Positions 8,699-16,084 of a DNA stretch of 64,000 nucleotides are shown here, one piece after another. This DNA is from Pseudoduganella namucuonensis. GTDB lineage: Bacteria; Pseudomonadota; Gammaproteobacteria; Burkholderiales; Burkholderiaceae_D. The stretch lies in NCBI RefSeq assembly GCF_900116645.1, contig NZ_FPBO01000028.1, positions 54,537 to 118,536 on the forward strand. The letters run 5' to 3'. Each line of letters starts with the position of its first letter. The stretch's first letter is position 1. The position numbers and the translations under genes are program-made. A model generated the notes under the pieces. That model saw only the letters and a program-made list of their open reading frames with translations. It ran no database searches and was not told where the DNA came from.

Positions 8699-9592
8699 TC
8701 AGGCGGCCGGCTCGGCGTCCGGGGCCGGTGTCGGCTCCGGCGCGGGCGCCTCCGCCGCGGCCTCGGCGGCGCGCGCCTCGGCGTTGGCCTGGGCCGGCGC
8801 GGCGGCCTGCTCGGGCAGCGACGGCTCGGTCCGGCCGTAGGCGTTGGCCACGGCCTTGGCGTTTTTCTCGCCGGGCTGGGTGTAGGTGTCCAGCGATTCC
8901 TGTTTGTTGACCAGGTTCAGCAGGCGTAGCGACAGCGTGCCCAGTTTTTCCTCCGACTTCTGGTCCACCAAGTCCGATTTCAGCGGCTTGTCGAACAGGC
9001 GGAACAGGTCTTGCAGACTGCCGGGGAAGCGGATGTCGGGGAACTGGATCTCCGGCAACGGGTCGGCCGCCGAACGCGGCGCCTTGCTGTCGGCCGGGGC
9101 GGACGTGGTCTGGCCGGCGGCCGCCTCCAATGAATAGTCGTATTGCACTTCCACTTCGAAATCGAACTTGCGGCCGTCGGCCGTGGTGATGGTGCCCTTG
9201 CCGAGGAAGTGCGAGCTTTCCGTCAGGCTGAACGCGGCCGCGTTGCTGACGCCGCCCGAGCCCGAGCTCTGCTGCACGCCGGCGGCGAAGCTGGACGAGG
9301 TTTCCAGGTCCACGGAGTCGAAGGAGATCGTCGCGCCCTTGAGGTCGTCGCCGAACATCTGCTGGGCGAAGGTGCCGATCAGGTTTTGCGCGAGATCCAC
9401 CGTGGAGTTGCCCAGCGTGTCGACGCGCTGCTGCAGGTCGATGCCATTTTTCGACAGTGACACCAGGTCGTTCTGCGCCTTCTCCGCCAGCGAGGAGTTG
9501 GAGGAGCGCAAGTTCTTGCCGTCCTGCGCGTTGGCGGAGGGCAGGGAAGTGGGGAGGAACGAACGTGAGTTCAGTGGAGATAAATTGGTCAT
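8699..9592 (-). CDS. hypothetical protein, DUF5610-like
   Basis: 297 aa, no signal peptide. The N-terminal half is Ser/Asn-rich (TNLSPLNSRSFLPTSLPS), followed by NSSLAEKAQNDLVSLSKNGIDL and a region with TADGRKFDFEVEVQYDYS that resembles proteins carrying DUF5610, a family of unknown function; I hold this family call loosely. The last 40 residues are Ala/Pro/Glu-rich and look disordered. The composition, rich in Ser, Asn and Gln with few Cys, recalls secreted or appendage-associated proteins of this lineage, but no secretion signal is visible. The small zinc-ribbon gene and the CJM1_0395-like gene follow on the same strand upstream. Confidence 0.6.
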   Translation of the reverse strand: MTNLSPLNSRSFLPTSLPSANAQDGKNLRSSNSSLAEKAQNDLVSLSKNGIDLQQRVDTLGNSTVDLAQNLIGTFAQQMFGDDLKGATISFDSVDLETSSSFAAGVQQSSGSGGVSNAAAFSLTESSHFLGKGTITTADGRKFDFEVEVQYDYSLEAAAGQTTSAPADSKAPRSAADPLPEIQFPDIRFPGSLQDLFRLFDKPLKSDLVDQKSEEKLGTLSLRLLNLVNKQESLDTYTQPGEKNAKAVANAYGRTEPSLPEQAAAPAQANAEARAAEAAAEAPAPEPTPAPDAEPAA

Positions 9593-9689
9593 CGCAGCAC
9601 CTAAGGTCGGGTTTCCTTTATTACATCGGCAAAACTGGCGATTTCTTGAGCTGTTTGTTCAACCTTCTTGTGAAAGCGCAATGTGGAGC

Positions 9690-9902
9690 TCAATGATGGT
9701 GGTGCCAATTTCCGTCCGCGGAGTCCAGGAAAGATTGCACGGCGTCCTTCTGCCCGGTCGCGTGGCGCTTCACCTCGCCGCAAGCGCAAATGCCCTGGTA
9801 AGGCTGGATATGGGAGCAGGCCGATACCTTTTGCAGGAACACGGTGACCGATTTGTTGCATTTGACGCATTTAAACGTGAGGGTGCGGGGAGCTTTGAGC
9901 AT
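9690..9902 (-). CDS. small zinc-ribbon-like protein
   Basis: 70 aa. FKCVKCNKSV gives a first CxxC pair and YQGICACGEV a second pair of cysteines spaced like a zinc ribbon; the C-terminus ends in four histidines (GNWHHHH), which could also bind metal. Its codon use is less GC-biased than the neighbours. The start ATG at 9902 has no evident Shine-Dalgarno. Function unknown; a metal-binding or nucleic-acid-binding role is a guess from the ribbon. Confidence 0.6.
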   Translation of the reverse strand: MLKAPRTLTFKCVKCNKSVTVFLQKVSACSHIQPYQGICACGEVKRHATGQKDAVQSFLDSADGNWHHHH

Positions 9903-9977
9903 GGCGGGGACGGCGGTTAAAACCCGGATTTTAGCACCGACGGGGCCGCCAAGGCGCGCGCCATGGCCGCCGCCGTC

Positions 9978-10436
9978 CTAGGCGTAGGTGTCGATTTCGC
10001 CGCGGGTGGGGGAGGTGGTGTAGGCGCGTTCGAGTTCGGCGCGGGCCCGCTGCTCCAGCTGTCGGGCCTGGGCGGCGACGGCCCTGTCCTGGCTGGACGG
10101 CTCGGCCGGGGCCAGCGCGGCGGCCTGCATGGTGCGCGCCTTGGCGATGGTTTCCTCCGGCGTGGCGCCGGGCGAAGTGTCGATGTTGACCTCGCCGCCG
10201 ACCGCGTAGTTGACGCCGTTCGGTCCCCGCTGATAGGTGTAGCTGGGGCCGGACGTGGCCAGGCCGCCGGCGGCCGACAGATGGGCCAATTCGTGCTGGC
10301 GCACCTCGGTGTCGCGCTGTTTCAGCTTGTCCAGCTGCGCCACCTGCTCCCGGGTCAGCTCGGCCTTGGCCGCGACGGGCCCGGCCCGCTGCGGGGCGGC
10401 GGCGCTGGCGACGGGGGAGATGGCGTTGATGCTCAT
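9978..10436 (-). CDS. putative zinc metalloprotease, SprA-related / CJM1_0395 family
   Basis: 152 aa. Contains EVRQHELAHLSAAGG with the zinc-protease signature HELAH (about 48-52), followed by PSYTYQRGPNGVNYAVGGEV, the hallmark of the SprA-related family found in flagellated and appendage-bearing Proteobacteria. Activity has not been established for the family as far as I know. The N-terminus is Ala-rich without a cleavable signal; the C-terminal part is helical and Ala/Gln-rich. It lies two small genes away from the DUF5610-like gene on the same strand; the pairing of two proteins of unclear function may be meaningful. Confidence 0.75.
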   Translation of the reverse strand: MSINAISPVASAAAPQRAGPVAAKAELTREQVAQLDKLKQRDTEVRQHELAHLSAAGGLATSGPSYTYQRGPNGVNYAVGGEVNIDTSPGATPEETIAKARTMQAAALAPAEPSSQDRAVAAQARQLEQRARAELERAYTTSPTRGEIDTYA

Positions 10437-10575
10437 GGGACTAGGTCTGACTCGGCCTGGGGATCCTTACAATTCCTTACATCATACCCGTGTTGTATTT
10501 CGGGGTTTCTCGTCAACGGTATCGCCGCCGTCGCGTTGTGAAGGTATCCGTTCTCGCTTTCTAAAGAGGCTCGCC

Positions 10576-10731
10576 GTGGAACAACCGAAACAACCGACCA
10601 AGGAAGCCGTGCGCCAGTGGCTGAAGGACAAGCTGGTGGAGCGGCGTCCCCCGTCCGACCCGCAGCAGATACGCCGCGAGCTGGGTTGGGATCTGGTGAA
10701 ACTGGAGCGGGACAAGACCCCCGCCCGATAG
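10576..10731 (+). CDS. small conserved hypothetical protein (51 aa)
   Basis: Start is GTG at 10576 with AGAGG six to seven bases upstream. The product begins VEQPKQPTKEAVRQWLKDKL and continues with a proline-containing turn (RRPPSDPQQIRRELGWDLV), a basic helix-turn-helix-like peptide. The frame is open further upstream, but codon use changes and no good start precedes it. It converges with sbcC, leaving seven bases between stop codons. Function unknown. Confidence 0.6.
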   Translation: MEQPKQPTKEAVRQWLKDKLVERRPPSDPQQIRRELGWDLVKLERDKTPAR

Positions 10732-10738
10732 TCGTTCG

Positions 10739-13700
10739 TCAGGATTGCACGGACACCACGCTCTTGCCGCCCGCCGAGGGCTGCACGAGGATGCGCGTGG
10801 ATATCCGTTCCGTCATTTCCTGGACGTGGGAAATGACGCCCACCTTGCGGCCCATGGCCTGCAAGCCGTCCAGCGCGTCCATCGCCACGCGCAGCGTCTC
10901 GGCGTCCAGGCTGCCGAAGCCCTCGTCGATGAACAGCGATTCCACCCGCACGCGGTTGGACGACAGCGAGGCCAGTCCCAGCGCCAGCGCCAGCGACACC
11001 AGGAAGGATTCGCCGCCGGACAGCGAGTGCACGGAGCGTGTTTCGCCACCCATGTCCTGGTCGCGCACCAGCAGGCCGAGCGAGGGATTGGCCGCGTTGG
11101 CGATGCGCTCGAGCTGGTAGCGCCGCGCCAGGTGGCTGAGGTGGGCGTTGGCGTAGCCCAGCAGCACGTCCAGCGTGAACTGCTGGGCGTAGTTGCGGAA
11201 CTTCTTGCCGTCGGCCGATCCGATCAGGTCGTTCATGCGCGCCCAGCGCTGCTCGATGGCCTCTTGCCGCTCGATCTCCGCCAGCATGGCGTGCGCGCGC
11301 TGGCGCTTGTCCTCGTCCTGCGCGATGGCGACGCGATGCGCGGCGGCGACGCCGTCGGCCAGCTTGCGCTCGGCCGCCAGCGTTTCCAGCGCCAGCGCCA
11401 GTGTGTCCGCCGTATGCGTGCCGTGTTCGGGAGCGGACTGTTGGTGCTGCGCGCGCTGCGACTGGCGCTCGCGCAGCACGGTGGCGGCCATGGCCACCGC
11501 GTGCTCCAGCGCACGCAGCGCCTCGCGTTCGGCGCGCATCGCGTCGGCGGGGTGGGACAGCAGGGCGAGCAGCAGCTCCAGCGTCAACCGGTCCGGGTCC
11601 GGCTCCGCTTCGCCGGCGGCGAACAGGTCGGCGGCGGGCTCCTCGGCCCCCACGCCGCGGTTGTACGCGTCCAGCCAGGCCAGGAGACGCGCGGCGGCGG
11701 CTTCGGCGGCGCCTTTCAGCGCGGCGATGCGGGCGGCGGCCTGCGCGGCCGCCTCCTCGGCGCGCGCGCGCCGTTGCGCGGCCTCTTGCCACGCCGTTTG
11801 CTGCGCGGCCACGCGCGCGCGGGCGGCGTCGATGGCCGCCTGCAGTTGCGCCTCCACGTCGCGCACCTCCTTGCCGCCCCACAGTGCCATGCGCTGCTCC
11901 TGCATCGCCTGCAGGCCGGCGTTGGCGGCGTCGAAGCCGGCTTGGGCCGCCGCCGCGTCCTGGCCGCTGCGGGCCTGGGCCTCGGTCAGCGCGCTCCATT
12001 CGGCTTCCAGCGTGACCAGCGCGTGGGCGCGCTCGTCCTGCTGGGTGCGCTGGGTCTGCCACTGCTTCGCCTCGGCGCGGCGGGCGTCGTGGAAGCGCGC
12101 CGGGGCCGACTTCCATTCGTCCTTCCAGCCTTCGTTGGGCAGTTCGACGCTGCTGAATGCCGCGTCCAGTTCATCCAGCAGGGTCCCCAGTTGCAGCGCG
12201 ACCTCGATGCGCTTCTCGTCCAGCGCGCGGTAGTCGGCCACGGCTTGCGCCAACGCCGCTTGCGCGGCCGCCGCCGCGGCTTGCTGTCGCGTGTGATCGG
12301 CGGCGGCCAGGTCGCACGCCTGCTGCGCCTGGTCGCGCGCGGCGCCGGCGCGGCGCAGCGCCTGCTCCTGTTCGTCCACCTGCCGCAGGCCGTTGCGCGC
12401 GGCCGCCAGTTCCGCGCCGAACCAGCCGGCACGCGCGCCGACCAGACGTTCATCATCGAGCGCAGGCGCCTGCCGGATGGCTGCGGAGACGCCCAACGCC
12501 GCGGCGGAGCTTCCCGCGGAGGCTGCGATAGCGGCGGGGGATGGGGAAGCGTCGGCGGCGGGCGCATGGCCATCGAGCCGGTCATGCTGGCGGCCGTCCA
12601 GGGCGTCCGGCGCCGCGGCCCTGGCTTCCTCCGCCAGCGGGTGCGCGGCCCATGCGGAGGCCACGCGCGCCAGCGCTTCCTCCAGCGCGTGCTGTTCGGC
12701 TGCGATCTGCGCCAGCCGCTCCACGCTGGTCTGCGCCAGTGTGCGTTGCGCGGCCTGCAGTTCCACGTTCCTCTGCAATTGCTCCCGGCAGCGCAGGACC
12801 TCGCCCTGCAGGCCGGCCAGCATCGCCGCCAGCGCGCCGTCGTCGTGGCGGTAGGGATGCTCGTGCGCGCCGCAGACGGGGCAGGGCGTGTCGTCCTCCA
12901 GCGTGGCGCGCAGGTTTTCCACGCTTTCGGCGCACGCCGCCTCGGCCAGCTTGAGCGAGCGCTCAGCTTGCCCGAAGGCCGCCATGATGACGGCGTATTC
13001 CCGCTGCGCGCCGGCCAGCGCCACATCCGCCGCCTCGCGCGCCGCGCGGTGCTGGGCCGCCTGGCTGTCGTGCTGCAGCTTGCGCTCGTGCCGCGCTTCC
13101 AGCTCGGTCCAGATCTTTTCGCCGCCGGCCAGCAGGTCGCGCCGTTCCTCCAGCGACTGGCGGCGCCGGCGCAGCGCGTCGGCGTCGAACCCGGCCAGCG
13201 CCTGGATGGCTTGCTGGCGCTGGGCCTCCAGTGCTTGCAGTTTCTCCGCCGCGCCTTTCAGGCCGGCGCTCGCGCGGCCCTCCTCTTCGCGGTGGCGGGC
13301 GCCGTTCCTCTGCACGATGGCCAGCGCGTCCGCGTGCCGCTCCGCCTGCGCGGCGGCCTGGCCGGCCTGCACGAACAGCACGTCCCACTTCTGCCAGGAC
13401 TCCGCCAGTGGCTGCCACTGTTGATGGCGCGCCAGCCACGCGGCGCCGTGCTCCTGCGCGTTGGCGAGTAGGCGCCGCTCGTTGGCCTTGGCTTGCAGCG
13501 CGGCCCTGGCCCGCGTGTCGATCTGGTTCGCCGCCTCCAGCGCGGCGGCGGCCTGCCGGTGCGCTGGCAGCATGGCTTCGATGCGCGCGTCCAGCGCCTT
13601 GGCCTGGTCCAATCGCGGCGCGGCGGCGCGTTGCGCGGCCTCGGTGTCGGCCAGCGCGGCCTGCGCCTGCTGCTGCGCCGCGGTCGCGGCCTCACGCGCG

Positions 13701-14722
13701 GCCTGGGCCTGTTCGGCGGCCAGCGTCGCCGCCGCCTGCGCGGCTTGCGCGCCGGCGATCTCGTTCTCGATGCGGGTGGCGTCGTCCGCCAAAGGGCGCG
13801 CGGCCTGCACCGTGTCCAGCCGCTCCAGCGCGGCCCGGCGCGGCGCGGCGGCCCGCACGTCCGCCTCGCATTGCAGCAGCGCCTGCGCGGCCTGTTGTTC
13901 GTCCTGTTCCAGCTTGGCGGCCTGCTGGTGCCAGCGCAGTTCCCCCTCCAGCACGGCCTTGTGCGTGTCCAGCGCGGCGACGGCGGCGTCGGCCTCCCTG
14001 GCGCGCGCCTCCAGCGCGGCGCGTTCGTCGCCGCTGAGCGGCTTCTGGTCCGCCAGGCGCGAAGTCAGCTTTTGCAGCGCGGCCTGTTCCAGCTTGGCGC
14101 GCTCGAAGGCGCGCATCGAGATCTCGCTGTAGACGGCGCTGCCGGTCAGCGTTTCCAGCAGCTCGCCACGCTCGTTGTCGTCGGCCTTCAGGAAGGTGGC
14201 GAACTCGTTCTGCGCCAGCAGCACGGCGCGCGTGAACTGGTCGAAGGAGAGGCCGATGCGCTTCTCGATCTCCACCTTGGTCTCGGTCTTGGTGCCGCCT
14301 ATCGGCAGCAGTTCCGGCAGCTTTTGCAAGCCCATCGTTGTCGGCTGCAGCGCGCCCTCGGCCTTGTTGCGCGAACGGCGCACGGCCCAGCGCGCGCGGT
14401 AGCGCAGGTTGTCGCTGCCGACGAAGTCCACTTCGGCGTAGCCGTCGGCGGCGCCGCGCCGCAGCAGGTTGCGCGTGTCCTGCGTGGACACGGTGTCGGC
14501 GCCCACGTCCGGCAGCAGGCTGCGGCCCATGGCTTTCAACAGGCGCGGGGTGGCGTCGTACAGGGCCAGGCATAGCGCGTCCAGCAGGGTGCTCTTGCCG
14601 GCGCCGGTGGGGCCGCTGATGGCGAACAGGCCGGTGGAGGCCAACGGCTCCCGTTCGAAGTCCACACTGAATTCGCCGGCCAGCGAGGCCAGGTTTTTAC
14701 CGCCGATTCTCAGGATACGCAT
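10739..14722 (-). CDS. sbcC: exonuclease subunit SbcC (Rad50-type ATPase)
   Basis: 1327 aa, on the long side for SbcC. Walker A GPTGAGKST at 37-45, an N-terminal lobe with FDQFTRAVLLAQNEFATFLKA, then about 1000 residues of Ala/Gln/Arg-rich coiled coil interrupted near residue 612 by the zinc-hook CPVC. The C-terminal lobe has the ABC signature LSGGESFLVSLALALGLA (near 1236) and Walker B SLFIDEGFGSLDAE (near 1262). With SbcD it forms the MRN-like nuclease that cuts DNA hairpins and protein-blocked ends. sbcD lies directly upstream on the same strand with about 20 bp between, so the pair is an operon. The very skewed Ala/Arg content explains long spurious open frames on the opposite strand. Confidence 0.95.
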   Translation of the reverse strand: MRILRIGGKNLASLAGEFSVDFEREPLASTGLFAISGPTGAGKSTLLDALCLALYDATPRLLKAMGRSLLPDVGADTVSTQDTRNLLRRGAADGYAEVDFVGSDNLRYRARWAVRRSRNKAEGALQPTTMGLQKLPELLPIGGTKTETKVEIEKRIGLSFDQFTRAVLLAQNEFATFLKADDNERGELLETLTGSAVYSEISMRAFERAKLEQAALQKLTSRLADQKPLSGDERAALEARAREADAAVAALDTHKAVLEGELRWHQQAAKLEQDEQQAAQALLQCEADVRAAAPRRAALERLDTVQAARPLADDATRIENEIAGAQAAQAAATLAAEQAQAAREAATAAQQQAQAALADTEAAQRAAAPRLDQAKALDARIEAMLPAHRQAAAALEAANQIDTRARAALQAKANERRLLANAQEHGAAWLARHQQWQPLAESWQKWDVLFVQAGQAAAQAERHADALAIVQRNGARHREEEGRASAGLKGAAEKLQALEAQRQQAIQALAGFDADALRRRRQSLEERRDLLAGGEKIWTELEARHERKLQHDSQAAQHRAAREAADVALAGAQREYAVIMAAFGQAERSLKLAEAACAESVENLRATLEDDTPCPVCGAHEHPYRHDDGALAAMLAGLQGEVLRCREQLQRNVELQAAQRTLAQTSVERLAQIAAEQHALEEALARVASAWAAHPLAEEARAAAPDALDGRQHDRLDGHAPAADASPSPAAIAASAGSSAAALGVSAAIRQAPALDDERLVGARAGWFGAELAAARNGLRQVDEQEQALRRAGAARDQAQQACDLAAADHTRQQAAAAAAQAALAQAVADYRALDEKRIEVALQLGTLLDELDAAFSSVELPNEGWKDEWKSAPARFHDARRAEAKQWQTQRTQQDERAHALVTLEAEWSALTEAQARSGQDAAAAQAGFDAANAGLQAMQEQRMALWGGKEVRDVEAQLQAAIDAARARVAAQQTAWQEAAQRRARAEEAAAQAAARIAALKGAAEAAAARLLAWLDAYNRGVGAEEPAADLFAAGEAEPDPDRLTLELLLALLSHPADAMRAEREALRALEHAVAMAATVLRERQSQRAQHQQSAPEHGTHTADTLALALETLAAERKLADGVAAAHRVAIAQDEDKRQRAHAMLAEIERQEAIEQRWARMNDLIGSADGKKFRNYAQQFTLDVLLGYANAHLSHLARRYQLERIANAANPSLGLLVRDQDMGGETRSVHSLSGGESFLVSLALALGLASLSSNRVRVESLFIDEGFGSLDAETLRVAMDALDGLQAMGRKVGVISHVQEMTERISTRILVQPSAGGKSVVSVQS

Positions 14723-14741
14723 GCTTCTGTGCTGTCTGCTG

Positions 14742-15995
14742 TCATGGCGCGCCGGGGAGCATCAGCTCCGCGAAGGCGCTCAGTTGTTCGGATGGCGCCT
14801 CGGCGCCGAAGCGCTGCTGGTACAGGCGCTTGAAGATGTCGTCCGGCTGGAGCTTGTCGAGCTGGTCCAGCGTCAGGGCCGCCTCGTCCAGCGACGGGAC
14901 GCGCGCGGCGCTGGAGGTCTCTATCTTCGCCAGGCGCACGGCCTTGCCTTCCAGCGCGGCTTCGATTTTCGCGCGCATGCCGGGCTGCGGCGCGTCCAGC
15001 AGCACGCGCACCTCGACGAAGGGACGCGCGTCCGGCGGTGTCTCGGGCGGCGCCAGGGCCGCCAGCTCCTCCAGCACCATCTCCAGAGGCGCGGGCCTGG
15101 CGGGTAGGCGCAGCATCTCCACCGCGCGCGGCACGTGCAGCGGCGCGATGTCGCCGGCCCTGCCTTCGGCGAGGTCGATGCGCAGCACCTGGTGGCTGTA
15201 GCCGGCCTCCGCGAACGACAGCGGGATCGGGCTGCCGCAATAGCGGATGCGCTGCTGCTTGCCCACCGTTTGCGCCAGGTGCAGGTGGCCCAGCGCGGCG
15301 TAGGCGATGTCGTCGCCGAAGATCCCGGCGGGCAGCATCTCGGTGCCGCCGATGACGATGCGGCGTTCGGAGTCGTTGGACATCTGGCCGTCCACCATGT
15401 GGCAGTGGCCCATGGCGACGATGGCCTGGCCGGGCTGGCGCTTGTCCCGGGCGATCTCCAGCGCCTGCTGGTAGAGCAGGGCGATGCCGGCCAGGTAGGG
15501 ATCGGGCCCCGCCTCGGCCTCCTCGCCCTCGGCGCGGACGATGCGCGGCACGTCGCCCGGGCGCAGGAAGGGGATCGCGATGCACCAGGCCTCCACCTCG
15601 CCGCTCGCGCCGGTCAGCGGCAGCACCAGCTGTTCCACGTCGATCGCGCCGTCCGCGTGGCGCGGCACGTTGCCCACCACCCGCGTGCCGTGCGCTTCCA
15701 GCAGCGGTCCCGGGGCGTCCAGCCGGCCCGGCGAGTCGTGGTTGCCGGCGATGAGCACCAGGTCCAGCCGCGGCGCGCGCCGCCTGGCCTGTTGCAGGAA
15801 GCGGTACAGCTGCCGTTGCGAGGCGGACGAGGGATTGGCGTTGTCGAACACGTCGCCGGAGATCAGCAGCGCGTCGGCCCGCTCCTGGACGATGGTGTCC
15901 AGCAGCCAGTCCAGGAAGCATTGGTGTTCGTAGGTGCGGTCGAAATTGTGGAGCGACTGGCCCAGATGCCAGTCCGAGGTGTGCAGCAGACGCAT
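14742..15995 (-). CDS. sbcD: exonuclease subunit SbcD (Mre11-type nuclease)
   Basis: 417 aa, normal length. The metallophosphoesterase motifs are in order: SDWHLGQSL (about 7-15), SGDVFDNANP (about 46-55), IAGNHDSPGR (about 81-90), MGHCH and GHLHLAQTV. These bind two Mn ions. It is the nuclease partner of SbcC: ATP-dependent double-strand exonuclease and hairpin endonuclease. First gene of the sbcDC operon. Confidence 0.95.
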   Translation of the reverse strand: MRLLHTSDWHLGQSLHNFDRTYEHQCFLDWLLDTIVQERADALLISGDVFDNANPSSASQRQLYRFLQQARRRAPRLDLVLIAGNHDSPGRLDAPGPLLEAHGTRVVGNVPRHADGAIDVEQLVLPLTGASGEVEAWCIAIPFLRPGDVPRIVRAEGEEAEAGPDPYLAGIALLYQQALEIARDKRQPGQAIVAMGHCHMVDGQMSNDSERRIVIGGTEMLPAGIFGDDIAYAALGHLHLAQTVGKQQRIRYCGSPIPLSFAEAGYSHQVLRIDLAEGRAGDIAPLHVPRAVEMLRLPARPAPLEMVLEELAALAPPETPPDARPFVEVRVLLDAPQPGMRAKIEAALEGKAVRLAKIETSSAARVPSLDEAALTLDQLDKLQPDDIFKRLYQQRFGAEAPSEQLSAFAELMLPGAP

Positions 15996-16084
15996 GGATT
16001 GCCTGGGAACGCGGAAAAGCGCTCAATATAGCCTAAGTTGGCGCCGCGCGAGTTGCGCTATCCCGCGCGCGTACTTGTATTCCG

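Noticed and set aside
10745..13471. A 908-codon open frame on the plus strand opposite sbcC
   Set aside because: It mirrors the Ala/Arg/Gln-rich coiled-coil codons of sbcC; the translation is compositionally absurd (Gln, Arg, Val, His) and matches no family.
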